A stretch of DNA of 64,000 bases from assembly GCF_016734805.1 (NCBI RefSeq), contig NZ_JAERQG010000002.1, positions 186,001 to 250,000 of the forward strand. The letters are read 5' to 3'. The translations under genes were made by a program, and so were the position numbers. Of the stretch, positions 1-8,007 are shown one piece after another. How positions within the stretch are numbered: position 1 is the stretch's first letter; each line of letters opens with the position of its first letter. The DNA is from Marivirga atlantica (lineage in GTDB: Bacteria > Bacteroidota > Bacteroidia > Cytophagales > Cyclobacteriaceae). The notes beneath the pieces were generated by a model. That model was not told the origin of the DNA. It saw only the letters and a program-made list of their open reading frames with translations, and made no database searches.

Positions 1-616
1 TGAGCTTTGCCAAATCTTCACTTTGACGGTCAATAATTTGTGTGGCTGTATTCTTAAAATTGATTAACTCTTCATATTCATGTTCTTCAAGAAAATTCTT
101 CAAATTAATCTTAGTCACTTCATCATCTACTAAACCAGTACCAAATTTTCTAATATATCGTTTTGCAGCATGACCTATTAACCCTTTTTGGTTGGCATGT
201 TCCCAATTGGTCACCACAAGTAATTGACTCCTTAGTGCGTACAGCCAGCCAATATGCCGATAAATCATCTTTACTTTGATTGACTTTAATTCCTCATCAG
301 AAAAATGTTGAGCGGTAAATTGATTGCTTACAAAATGCTTGATGCAGGTGCCCCAGCTTCTACTACTATTAACAATTGCACCCCATATTTTTCGGGCCTC
401 CCACATACGATCATAAGCACTATTATTTTTAAAGCCTACATAAAATGCAACTGCTGTACCTATTAATGACAAAGGAAGCCATGGTATGTGTAACCACTGT
501 AAATTAGTGTAATAATATAGCAGTGTAACTGAAGACATCCATGCGGTAAGCCATATAATGTGATGACCGCTGAATTCCATGGCACGCTTAAGGCTGAAGT
601 TTTTAGTAACTAGCAT
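1..616 (-). CDS. Bestrophin-family anion channel (partial, C-terminus beyond left edge)
   Basis: The minus strand reads open from an ATG at 616 to the window edge, giving the first 205 residues of a protein whose family is usually about 290 residues. Hydrophobic segments lie near residues 20-35 and 45-62. They are followed at about 62-80 by FKNNSAYDRMWEARKIWGA, close to the family signature of a conserved FxNNxxYDRWWEAR-type stretch. Bacterial bestrophins (UPF0187) are pentameric membrane channels proposed to conduct chloride or other ions. The ATG at 616 is favoured because the next in-frame upstream codons contain a stop. The C-terminal half is missing only because of the window boundary. 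Confidence 0.85.
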   Translation of the reverse strand, partial: MLVTKNFSLKRAMEFSGHHIIWLTAWMSSVTLLYYYTNLQWLHIPWLPLSLIGTAVAFYVGFKNNSAYDRMWEARKIWGAIVNSSRSWGTCIKHFVSNQFTAQHFSDEELKSIKVKMIYRHIGWLYALRSQLLVVTNWEHANQKGLIGHAAKRYIRKFGTGLVDDEVTKINLKNFLEEHEYEELINFKNTATQIIDRQSEDLAKL

Positions 617-683
617 GATAATGGCATTTGTGAGCCATCAATTTAGTTTGATCTAGTTTAATAAAAAAGAGATTATTGTAAAG

Positions 684-1067
684 TCAATCTTGGAATATCT
701 CAATCAAATAAGAAGTGATTTTACTCACTTTCTTAGCCTTCACATTTTCAAATTGATAGAAATCAGCAAAGGCATAGCGTTTACCATCAGACATAGTGAA
801 CTCGCCATTCACTGCACCTTCCTTACCGTGTGTTATAATATTGTGTAGGCTAATTGCTTCCATTACAATTTCCTGCTGTTGCTGGAACATGGCTTTTAGC
901 GCTGCCTTTCCTTTTATTAGCTGGTTGCCTACCATCTTTAATTCAAAATCATCAGTTACAACATCCATCACTTGATCGACAGCTGCACGAGCAAAAGCAA
1001 TATTTAGTTCTTTTAAGAATTCATTTTTTGGAGAGTTACCGCAATTTGCTCTTATGTCTATGTCCAT
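684..1067 (-). CDS. SnoaL/NTF2-like fold protein
   Basis: A 127-residue protein with the layout of SnoaL-like NTF2-fold proteins: an N-terminal helix with an FARAAVDQVMDVVTDDFE segment (roughly residues 25-42 from this start), then GKAALKAMFQQQQ, then strands ending in YQFENVKAKKVSKITSY. Such proteins bind or isomerise small molecules; the substrate cannot be told from sequence. I chose the second ATG (at 1067) because an A-rich stretch lies just before it, whereas the ATG at 1088 would overlap the upstream gene by 11 bases. The stop of the upstream hydrolase lies 10 bases away, so the two are probably co-transcribed. Confidence 0.7.
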   Translation of the reverse strand: MDIDIRANCGNSPKNEFLKELNIAFARAAVDQVMDVVTDDFELKMVGNQLIKGKAALKAMFQQQQEIVMEAISLHNIITHGKEGAVNGEFTMSDGKRYAFADFYQFENVKAKKVSKITSYLIEIFQD

Positions 1068-1077
1068 TGTTTTAAAT

Positions 1078-2004
1078 TTATTTATCAAGTTGCTTCTTAA
1101 CCCACTGAATCAATTCAATTTCATCTACTATTGACCATGAGTGCGGATGTCTTAATCCTGAGCTTCTGTAGCCCTCATTTTTTGCTATCATGAATTCAGC
1201 TTTGTTATTTCCATATTGTTTTAGTCGGTTAATCAGCTCAGACGCTGGCAAAGCATTGGTATCCATCAAACTTCTATGTCTTTCGTTAATTAACCAATTA
1301 ACGTCTATATCATGATAGACTCTTATAGCTATACTCTCTAAATGTTGCTCGTTTCCTTTAGCATCACTTTCCATATTAAAAGGGGTGAATGCATTCCAGA
1401 CATCTCTATTGTCTTCAGGACTTCCAATTTCTTTGAGCATTAATCCTTGTACATATTTGGCTTCATTTACTCCGGCTTCCGAGAAGTTTTTCTTTAACTC
1501 GCGATCAAAGTAATTCCAGATATGAAATAGATCTACTGGTGAGTCTACTGTAAAAACTGCCTGAGGTTTAATTGATGCTTCATCTGGTTTTTGGTAACAG
1601 TATTCGGCATATCTCAGGCTAATTGTTCCGCCAGCGGAGAAGCCACCTAATACAAAATCTTCTGCTGAAACATTATACTTAGTTTTCACATGATTGAGTG
1701 TTTTGTTCAGTTTCTCTATCACAATAGAATCAGCATATAATTTAGGCTGGCAAGGTATGGCGATAGATAGGATGCTATTAGCAAATGCCACATTCTGTAT
1801 TTTACTTTCAGGGAAAATAGATTCAGCTGGTTGAGCAAATCCGGGCATTAAAACCAGTACACCCTTAATGTTTTCAGAGGAAGGGGCTAACGCGATGTAG
1901 TACTCATCAGGCTCATCGCCAATACTTATTCTTTCAAAATTTTGAGCGCTTATTGAAAGTTGAATGCTGGTTAATAGAATTAGAATGTAAATTAATCTTC
2001 TCAT
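1078..2004 (-). CDS. Secreted alpha/beta hydrolase (esterase-like)
   Basis: 308 residues with an N-terminal signal peptide (hydrophobic 4-17, cleavage expected near SISA-Q at 20). The nucleophile elbow GFSAGG is at about 121-126 (Ser 123), following a LMPGF oxyanion-type strand near 52-56. A histidine-rich HPHSW near 286-290 fits the catalytic His, and an Asp in YHDIDVNW could be the acid. This is the esterase/dienelactone-hydrolase-like arrangement. The substrate is unknown. It probably acts in the periplasm. It precedes the SnoaL-like gene in the same direction. Confidence 0.72.
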   Translation of the reverse strand: MRRLIYILILLTSIQLSISAQNFERISIGDEPDEYYIALAPSSENIKGVLVLMPGFAQPAESIFPESKIQNVAFANSILSIAIPCQPKLYADSIVIEKLNKTLNHVKTKYNVSAEDFVLGGFSAGGTISLRYAEYCYQKPDEASIKPQAVFTVDSPVDLFHIWNYFDRELKKNFSEAGVNEAKYVQGLMLKEIGSPEDNRDVWNAFTPFNMESDAKGNEQHLESIAIRVYHDIDVNWLINERHRSLMDTNALPASELINRLKQYGNNKAEFMIAKNEGYRSSGLRHPHSWSIVDEIELIQWVKKQLDK

Positions 2005-2320
2005 CCTTTAAGATAAGCAGAGCGATTCATTATTGCTGGTCATTACACTAAATTTTTATAAACGGCCAATAGTTTAAATGATAACTATTCAAATTGATTT
2101 GGAGAAATGTGATCCCTGTTATTTACTGTAATGTTTTGTTATTGAGCTCATTAACTTTTCATTGTTTATATTTTATTTAAAAGTGTATAAAGTCAAATAA
2201 TGAAACATGAATTATACTAATCTAATTTTTTATAAAATTTTTAAGTAAATACTTTGCTTTTGAAATTTGCTGACATACTTTTGACCGTTTAAATAAATTT
2301 TCAACATAAACCTTACAAAA
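2005..2320. other. Divergent intergenic region, 316 bp, AT-rich
   Basis: This gap separates the divergent hydrolase and FG-GAP lipoprotein genes. I see no ORF with coding character. A 7-bp inverted repeat with an 8-nt spacer (AATAGTT...AACTATT, 2068-2089) is present but AT-rich and may be chance. A good Bacteroidota promoter for the plus-strand gene lies at 2253-2283. Confidence 0.6.
2253..2283 (+). promoter_or_regulatory. Bacteroidota-type promoter for the FG-GAP lipoprotein gene
   Basis: TTTG at 2253-2256, a 19-nt spacer, then TACTTTTG at 2276-2283 match the -33 (TTTG) and -7 (TAnnTTTG) consensus of the primary sigma factor in this phylum. Transcription would start near 2287, giving a leader of about 34 nt before the GTG at 2321. 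Confidence 0.65.
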
Positions 2321-3463
2321 GTGATTAAAAAAATTAATCGTAAAAGTTTACTTATTCTTTTAACAGCTGTTTTTGCCAGTTGTAGTCAAGATGAACTAAA
2401 TGAAGTTTCAAAAACTGCTGAAAGCTCATCAATTCAAAATTTACAATCTGTTAGTCAGGCACCTTCTAAATGGAATGGTTCATTTGGATACAATGCTGGT
2501 TCATGGAGAGTGGAAAAACATCCTAGAGTTTTAGCCGATGTAAACGGTGATGGAAGAGAAGATGTAGTAGGATTTGCTAATGATGGCGTATATGTGGCGC
2601 TATCAACGGGAACGGGTTTTAGCTACAGGCAGCCATGGTACAATACACCACAAAAAACTTTTTGTTACAATGGTGGATGGGATGTGAATAAGCATCCCAG
2701 AGCAGTAGCTGATGTGAATGGCGATGGTAAAGCTGATATAGTAGGATTCGGTAATGATGGTGTATATGTGGCTTTATCAACGGGGTCTGGATTTAGTTAT
2801 AGACAGCCTTGGTATACTTCACCGCAGAGTACGTTTTGCTATAACGGAGGTTGGGATGTTAATAAACACCCAAGAACGGTTGCAGATGTAAATGGTGATG
2901 GTAAGGCTGATATAGTAGGGTTCGGTGATGATGGTGTTTACGTAGCGTTATCAACGGGAACTGGTTTTAGTTTCAGACAGCCTTGGTATACTTCACCACA
3001 GAGTACTTTCTGCTACAATGGTGGATGGTCAGTAGATAAGCATCCAAGAACAGTTGCTGATGTAAATGGTGACGGTAAAGCTGATATAGTAGGGTTCGGT
3101 AACGATGGCGTATATGTAGCCTTATCAACTGGTTCAGGTTTTAGTTATAGACAAGCTTGGTATACTTCTCCTCAGAGCACTTTCTGTTATAATGGAGGAT
3201 GGTATGTTAGTAAACATCCAAGAACTGTTGCTGATGTAAATGCTGATGGAAAAGCGGATATTATAGGCTTTGGTAACGATGGCGTTTTTGTTGCCTTGTC
3301 AAATGGTAATGGATTTGATTATAGAACTCAAACGTCAACTTATTTTGGATATAACGATGGATGGGATGTTGCATTCCAACCACGTAGAGCTGGGGATGTC
3401 AATGGTGATGGTAAAGCAGATATCGTAGGCTTCGACCTTGATGGCGTTTATGTACAATTGTAA
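2321..3463 (+). CDS. Lipoprotein with FG-GAP/VCBS-like tandem repeats
   Basis: 380 residues. The N-terminus has a lipoprotein signal (lipobox FASC, Cys near residue 21) and a Ser-rich linker. The rest is about five and a half copies of a 58-residue module, with HPR, DVNGDGKADIVGFG, DGVYVALSTG and FCYNGGW in each. The DxNxDGxxD loops are typical Ca-binding FG-GAP/VCBS-type blades, so a small beta-propeller on the cell surface is likely. The start is GTG at 2321; no ATG lies before the signal peptide. No catalytic domain is attached. Very similar repeat texture is common in actinobacterial and fungal secreted proteins, so horizontal origin is possible but untested. A strong hairpin terminator follows. 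Confidence 0.75.
   Translation: MIKKINRKSLLILLTAVFASCSQDELNEVSKTAESSSIQNLQSVSQAPSKWNGSFGYNAGSWRVEKHPRVLADVNGDGREDVVGFANDGVYVALSTGTGFSYRQPWYNTPQKTFCYNGGWDVNKHPRAVADVNGDGKADIVGFGNDGVYVALSTGSGFSYRQPWYTSPQSTFCYNGGWDVNKHPRTVADVNGDGKADIVGFGDDGVYVALSTGTGFSFRQPWYTSPQSTFCYNGGWSVDKHPRTVADVNGDGKADIVGFGNDGVYVALSTGSGFSYRQAWYTSPQSTFCYNGGWYVSKHPRTVADVNADGKADIIGFGNDGVFVALSNGNGFDYRTQTSTYFGYNDGWDVAFQPRRAGDVNGDGKADIVGFDLDGVYVQL
2480..3453 (+). repeat. 174-bp coding tandem repeat, about 5.5 copies
   Basis: The DVNGDG-encoding segment recurs with a 174-bp period (for example near 2711, 2885 and 3059), in frame, giving 58 residues per unit. The middle copies are the most alike at DNA level, while the first and last have diverged. 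The pattern is what unequal exchange within the array would leave. Confidence 0.85.
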
Positions 3464-3474
3464 AACCATCTTCT

Positions 3475-3511
3475 AATAAAAGAGACTTGCTACTGGCAAG
3501 TCTCTTTTATT
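3475..3511. terminator. Bidirectional intrinsic terminator
   Basis: A near-perfect inverted repeat has 16-nt arms (left arm 3475-3490 containing AAAAGAGACTTGC) around the 5-nt loop TACTG. The A-rich left flank and T-rich right flank would act as U-tracts on either strand. It lies between the convergent FG-GAP lipoprotein and mscS-family genes. Confidence 0.85.
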
Positions 3512-3528
3512 TAATTTGTTTGACTCTA

Positions 3529-4344
3529 TTAGCTATTATGCACATGCACATCCATTTGAGGGAACGGAATGCTGAGTCCTTCTTTGGCGAATGTTTTGTA
3601 GATCTTTTCATTCATGTCAAACTTAACTGCCCAATAATCAGCCGCATTTACCCAACAACGAACCGCTAAGTTTACTGAGCTATCGGCTAATTCCGCTAAA
3701 GCAATGAAGGGCTCTGAAGGATCATTGATAATACGATCATCTTGTTTGATTAAGTCCATTAAAACGGCTTTAGCTTTATCATAATCATCGCCATAGCCTA
3801 TACCAACAGTCCAGTCTACTCTTCTTTTTGGTTCTGTACTATAATTGGTAAGAGAGCCATTAAAGAGCCCACCGTTTGGAATAATGATGGTTTTATTATC
3901 ACCAGTTTTAAGCACAGTGTTAATAATGTGTATGGCCTTAACGCTTCCGGAATGGCCTTGAGCGTCAATCCAATCACCCACTGTAAAAGGTTTAAAGATC
4001 AAAATCATCACACCACCGGCAAAATTCTGTAGTGTGCCTGAAAGTGCTAAACCTACAGCCAAACCTGCTGCACCAAGAATTGCAACAAAGGATGTCATTT
4101 CGATTCCAATCATCCCAAAAACGCTGATTACTAGCATTGCCTTTAGCAGGATGTTCAGAATACTTTTAAGAAATGATTTTAGTGATGGGTCGTAGTCTCT
4201 TTTATCCAGCGCTTTTGACAGACCGTTTGTCATTGCTTTTATTACCCAAAGACCAATGATGAGTACAAGAATAGCACCTATCACTTTTGGTCCCCATTCG
4301 ATAGCTAATGCAGCCATCTGATCCATAATTTCATTAATATCCAT
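3529..4344 (-). CDS. Small-conductance mechanosensitive channel, MscS family
   Basis: 271 residues, close to the length of E. coli MscS. There are three hydrophobic helices (about 18-38, 62-82 and 88-115). The pore-lining third helix shows the Gly/Ala pattern AAGLAVGLALSGTLQNFAGG followed by FKPFTVGDWI, the MscS hallmark. The cytoplasmic beta and alpha/beta domains follow (IIIPNG; NYSTEPKRRVDW). It would relieve turgor on hypo-osmotic shock in the inner membrane. It is a single gene flanked by terminators on both sides. Confidence 0.95.
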   Translation of the reverse strand: MDINEIMDQMAALAIEWGPKVIGAILVLIIGLWVIKAMTNGLSKALDKRDYDPSLKSFLKSILNILLKAMLVISVFGMIGIEMTSFVAILGAAGLAVGLALSGTLQNFAGGVMILIFKPFTVGDWIDAQGHSGSVKAIHIINTVLKTGDNKTIIIPNGGLFNGSLTNYSTEPKRRVDWTVGIGYGDDYDKAKAVLMDLIKQDDRIINDPSEPFIALAELADSSVNLAVRCWVNAADYWAVKFDMNEKIYKTFAKEGLSIPFPQMDVHVHNS

Positions 4345-4417
4345 ATTTTAGCTTGGTTTAGTTTAGCTAAAAATAAGTTAAAATTATTGGAATTGGAATA
4401 AGTGGTATTGCAAAAGA

Positions 4418-4441
4418 AAAGGGCCTCGTAAAAGGCCCTTT
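4418..4441 (-). terminator. Intrinsic terminator of the tail-fiber-like surface protein gene
   Basis: AAAGGGCC (4418-4425) pairs with GGCCCTTT (4434-4441) over an 8-nt loop. On the minus strand it is followed by a T-rich stretch, and it begins six bases after the stop of the 637-residue gene. Confidence 0.85.
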
Positions 4442-4446
4442 CAAAA

Positions 4447-6360
4447 TTATTGAGGACAATTAATTGAAGTAAATACTGGATTTCCAGTATCATTAACAGT
4501 CATTCTCCAACAATTTCCATTAGGTGAAGTCATAATTACACCCTTAGATGCATTTTCGATATAAATATCACCGTCAGTAACTTGTAATTTAGATTTAGGG
4601 GTAGAAGTACCTATTCCTACATTTCCATTTTCAGCAATTCTCATTCTTTCTTGGCGTTGAATGGAGCCTATATTAGTAGTGCCAAATTTGATATAGCTTG
4701 ACATGCCGTTACTACCTGATTGCTCACCAGCGATTAGCTCTACTGCCGCATTACCAAAGTAATTACCATTACCATATGCATAACCATAAATACCGGTAAT
4801 TCTATCTTCGGCTTGAATGTTGGCAGGGGTATTTATTGATCCTCTGGCTTTATAGCCTACGAAAGGAGCGTTTTGCTCAGCATTATCACTAATAGAATAA
4901 GAGGCAACACGGCTATAGTTCTCATTTTTTAGAGTAATAAGATCGATGTCTTGACCATTCCCGGTTATTTCAATTTTATTACCTAAATCAGTATTACTTT
5001 GAATCATACTTTGAATTGAAGTTCCTTCAATTAGGATATCTGTTGCATTTATCCCTCCGCTAACATCGAGTTTATATTGAGGATTTTCAGTTCCAATACC
5101 AATATTACCATTTTCAGCAATTCTCATTCTTTCTTGACGTTGAATGGATCCGATATTAGTAGTACCAAATTTGATATAGCTTGACATGCCGTTACTACCC
5201 GATTGTTCACCAGCGATTAACTCTACTGCCGCATTACCACAGTAATTACCATTACCATATGCATAACCATAAATACCGGTAATTCTGTCTTCGGCTTGAA
5301 TGTTGGCAGGGGTATTTATTGATCCTCTGGCTTTATAGCCTACGAAAGGAGCGTTTTGCTCAGCATTATCACTAATAGAATAAGAGGCAACACGGCTATA
5401 GTTCTCATTTTTTAGAGTAATAAGATCAATGTCTTGACCATTCCCGGTTATTTCAATTTTATTACCTAAATCAGTATTACTTTGAATCATACTTTGAATT
5501 GAAGTTCCTTCAATAAAGATATCTGTTGCATTTATCTCACCGCTAACATCGAGTTTATATTGAGGATTTTCAGTTCCAATACCAATATTACCATTTTCAG
5601 CAATTCTCATTCTTTCTTGACGTTGATTGGATCCGATATTAGTAGTACCAAATTTGATATAACTTGACAAGCCGTTACTACCCGATTGTTCACCAGCGAT
5701 TAGCTCTACTGCCGCATTACCAAAGTAATTACCATTACCATATGCATAACCATAAATACCGGTAATTCTATCCTCTGCCTGAATGTTTGTAGGAGAGCTT
5801 AATGTGCCACGAGACTTGTAACCTACAAAAGGTGCGTTCTGATCAGAGTTATTGCTCGCAGAGTAAGATGCAAACCTGCTATAATTATTGTTTTTTATAG
5901 TAAGAACTGATTCGTCTTGTCCATTTCCTATTAATATGGTAGGTGTTTGAAGCGTGTTTGCTTTTTTAGCATTAAGTGCATATGGAACAGATACCATCTG
6001 GTTTATTCCTATCAGTTCATAATTAGTACCGCCCTCTAAATCAATACTTGTTTTTATAAATGTTTTATAGCCATTCCAGTCAATCATACTAAATTGTCCT
6101 GAAGGGTTCTCTCCGGCCCCAACATGAAGACTTATCATTGAATTAATATCAGTTTCAATTGAGTGACTTTCAGAGTATATTATTTCTCCATTAACCTGTT
6201 CGGTGATAATTTCAATTAACAAACTGATTTCAGTATTAGGAATGGCATTTCCTTCGCCATCTTGAATGTATGCTTGATAATTAAAAAGATCTGGACTTTG
6301 AGATTTTGCTACAGTGATAAATGCTGTAAATACAAATAAAAAAAGATAGAATTTTCTCAT
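4447..6360 (-). CDS. Secreted repeat protein with tail-fiber-like modules
   Basis: 637 residues. A signal peptide (1-20) is followed by the domain seen at the N-terminus of many Bacteroidota surface proteins (NYQAYIQDGEGNAIPN..., with VSVPYALNAKKAN near 122-135). Then come three copies of a 161-residue module containing RITGIYGYAYGNGNY, GNAAVELIAGEQSG and GNIGIGTENPQYKLDVSG. The last motif is the tail-fiber-like repeat found in phage fibers and large surface proteins. The C-terminus (SPNGNCWRMTV) resembles the terminal motif of such fibers rather than a T9SS sorting domain. Its start codon overlaps the stop of the upstream gene (TAATG), implying translational coupling. The function is unknown; surface display or adhesion is the best guess. 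Confidence 0.7.
   Translation of the reverse strand: MRKFYLFLFVFTAFITVAKSQSPDLFNYQAYIQDGEGNAIPNTEISLLIEIITEQVNGEIIYSESHSIETDINSMISLHVGAGENPSGQFSMIDWNGYKTFIKTSIDLEGGTNYELIGINQMVSVPYALNAKKANTLQTPTILIGNGQDESVLTIKNNNYSRFASYSASNNSDQNAPFVGYKSRGTLSSPTNIQAEDRITGIYGYAYGNGNYFGNAAVELIAGEQSGSNGLSSYIKFGTTNIGSNQRQERMRIAENGNIGIGTENPQYKLDVSGEINATDIFIEGTSIQSMIQSNTDLGNKIEITGNGQDIDLITLKNENYSRVASYSISDNAEQNAPFVGYKARGSINTPANIQAEDRITGIYGYAYGNGNYCGNAAVELIAGEQSGSNGMSSYIKFGTTNIGSIQRQERMRIAENGNIGIGTENPQYKLDVSGGINATDILIEGTSIQSMIQSNTDLGNKIEITGNGQDIDLITLKNENYSRVASYSISDNAEQNAPFVGYKARGSINTPANIQAEDRITGIYGYAYGNGNYFGNAAVELIAGEQSGSNGMSSYIKFGTTNIGSIQRQERMRIAENGNVGIGTSTPKSKLQVTDGDIYIENASKGVIMTSPNGNCWRMTVNDTGNPVFTSINCPQ
4628..5935 (-). 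repeat. 483-bp in-frame repeat, three copies (third shorter and partly diverged)
   Basis: The same sequence recurs at offsets of exactly 483 bases (for example TTTTCAGCAATTCTC at 4628, 5111 and 5594). Copies 4628-5110 and 5111-5593 differ at only about a dozen positions by eye. The third is almost identical up to about 5763 and then diverges clearly. That mosaic suggests recent duplication or gene conversion. Confidence 0.9.
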
Positions 6361-6818
6361 TACTTCTTAAGTATTTTAAAGGTTTTAAGTTGGTTTTCGC
6401 TTTCTAGTGATATTAGGTAAATACCTTCTTGTAATTTACTTAGATCAATTGTTTTACTGTTTGATGACATTGTATCATGAATGATGTTTTGACCATCTAA
6501 ATTACTTACTGAAATGTTTATGGTCTTATAAGCTAAATCATGAGTAATATTAAGTGTACCTTTTGTTGGGTTTGGAAAGAATGATATATTAATGTTCCAT
6601 TCTTTTTGGATACTGGTGACAGTTGCTTTGTCAAGAAATTGATATCGATTTTCACCCCCCTCAGAAACATTTGAATTAGAAGGATATGCTATGTTTCCCA
6701 AGCTCCAGCTAATCTGAATGCCTTCATTTTGAACTGTTTCACCTGCATTATTAATTGATTGAGCCAGTGATGTACTTAAGCTTATTAAAATTATAATTGG
6801 AACTATATAATATCTCAT
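6360..6818 (-). CDS. Small secreted protein with T9SS type A sorting domain
   Basis: 152 residues: a signal peptide (1-19), a short region (NEGIQISWSLGNIAYPS) and a C-terminal domain of about 75 residues beginning FFPNPTKGTLNI and ending LKTFKILKK. This is the pattern of type A T9SS sorting domains that direct export across the outer membrane. There is little passenger left once the domain is removed. It is the first gene of a two-gene unit with the repeat protein, overlapping it by one base in TAATG, so the two products may work as a pair at the cell surface. Confidence 0.75.
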   Translation of the reverse strand: MRYYIVPIIILISLSTSLAQSINNAGETVQNEGIQISWSLGNIAYPSNSNVSEGGENRYQFLDKATVTSIQKEWNINISFFPNPTKGTLNITHDLAYKTINISVSNLDGQNIIHDTMSSNSKTIDLSKLQEGIYLISLESENQLKTFKILKK

Positions 6819-6837
6819 AAATTAGATTGTTAAACGG

Positions 6838-6845
6838 CAAAAATA
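6838..6845 (-). promoter_or_regulatory. Candidate -7 promoter element for the T9SS/repeat-protein pair
   Basis: On the minus strand this reads TATTTTTG, an exact TAnnTTTG match 20 bases upstream of the ATG. A TTG lies upstream but with only 16 nt spacing, so the -33 element is weak. Confidence 0.4.
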
Positions 6846-7062
6846 TATAATATTAATTTACCAACTATGAAGTATCTTCATTTTTCGATTAGCTCATAAA
6901 ATGTCACGATCTATTATCGGTAACCCATATGCTGAAATCATTTATTTAAGGTTGTTATTGAAATTTTAAAGGTATTGAAAGAGAATTTCTAAAGAGACTG
7001 GGTTGCTAGATATCCTCTGATTAACTTTAATCGATTTTTCAATCACACAAGTGACTTAATAC

Positions 7063-8004
7063 ATGAGAGATTTTAACAATAAAAATATTGTAGTTACTGG
7101 GGGAGCAGGCTTTATTGGTCATCATTTAATACGTACTCTTTGTAATTTTTATCCAAAACAACTCATTATAATTGATAATCTTTGTACTGGTTATGAAGAT
7201 AACATTTCATTTTGCTTGAATGATGCCAATGTGGTATTCTTAAAAAAGGATGTACAAGAAGTTGTTTCATCTGATTTACCAGATCAAGTTGATTACCTTT
7301 TTCACCTTGCTGCAATGGTAAGTGTGCCTTTGTCAATGAAAGAACCATATGCAGCACATTTGGCCAACGAAGTAGGTTTTATCAAAGTTCTAGAAGCTAT
7401 TAAAAATAAAGGATGTCAGAAAGTTATATTTGCTTCCTCATGTGCTGTTTATGGGGAGGCAGATAATGTACCAATAAATGAAAAAGCTGAGGTAAAACCA
7501 CAATCTCCGTATGCTTATTCAAAATTAATTAATGAGTTACATGCCAAGTCCTATTCTCAGCTTAATAAAGTAGACTTTCTAGGATTTCGTTTTTTTAATG
7601 TTTACGGAAAAGGGCAAAGAGCTGATTCACCGTATTCTGGAGTCATCTCTATTTTTATTGACAGACTAATCCACAATAAGGAGGTTTATATATACGGTGA
7701 TGGTAATCAGGTTAGGGACTTCATTCATGTTTCAGATATTGTAGATGTCTTGATAAGGGGGGCAGTAAGTACTGTAAATAATCAGATATTTAATCTTGGG
7801 ACTTCAGTTCCTACTTCTATTAACCAGCTGTTTTCAATAATTAAAAAATCATTAAAATCTGATCAATTGGCTAATTATAAAGATCAAAGGGCTGGAGATA
7901 TAAAGAAGAGCTTCAGCGATAATACCAAACTTAGAAGACATTTTAAAAAGAATAAGTTTATTAAGCTTGATCAAGGACTTGAGTATATAATTAAGGAATT
8001 TTAA
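7063..8004 (+). CDS. NAD-dependent sugar nucleotide epimerase/dehydratase (extended SDR)
   Basis: 313 residues. The Rossmann motif GGAGFIGHH is at 13-21. The YxxxK active site is in SPYAYSK (Tyr 150, Lys 154), and the substrate-side motif VYGKGQRADSPYSGV follows near 185-200. These are the features of GalE/WbpP-like UDP-hexose or UDP-HexNAc 4-epimerases. It stands 3 bases before the CMP-sugar synthetase fusion and starts the nonulosonic acid operon, so it probably prepares the UDP-HexNAc precursor. The exact substrate, and whether it also dehydrates, cannot be read from sequence. Confidence 0.82.
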   Translation: MRDFNNKNIVVTGGAGFIGHHLIRTLCNFYPKQLIIIDNLCTGYEDNISFCLNDANVVFLKKDVQEVVSSDLPDQVDYLFHLAAMVSVPLSMKEPYAAHLANEVGFIKVLEAIKNKGCQKVIFASSCAVYGEADNVPINEKAEVKPQSPYAYSKLINELHAKSYSQLNKVDFLGFRFFNVYGKGQRADSPYSGVISIFIDRLIHNKEVYIYGDGNQVRDFIHVSDIVDVLIRGAVSTVNNQIFNLGTSVPTSINQLFSIIKKSLKSDQLANYKDQRAGDIKKSFSDNTKLRRHFKKNKFIKLDQGLEYIIKEF

Positions 8005-8007
8005 TCC

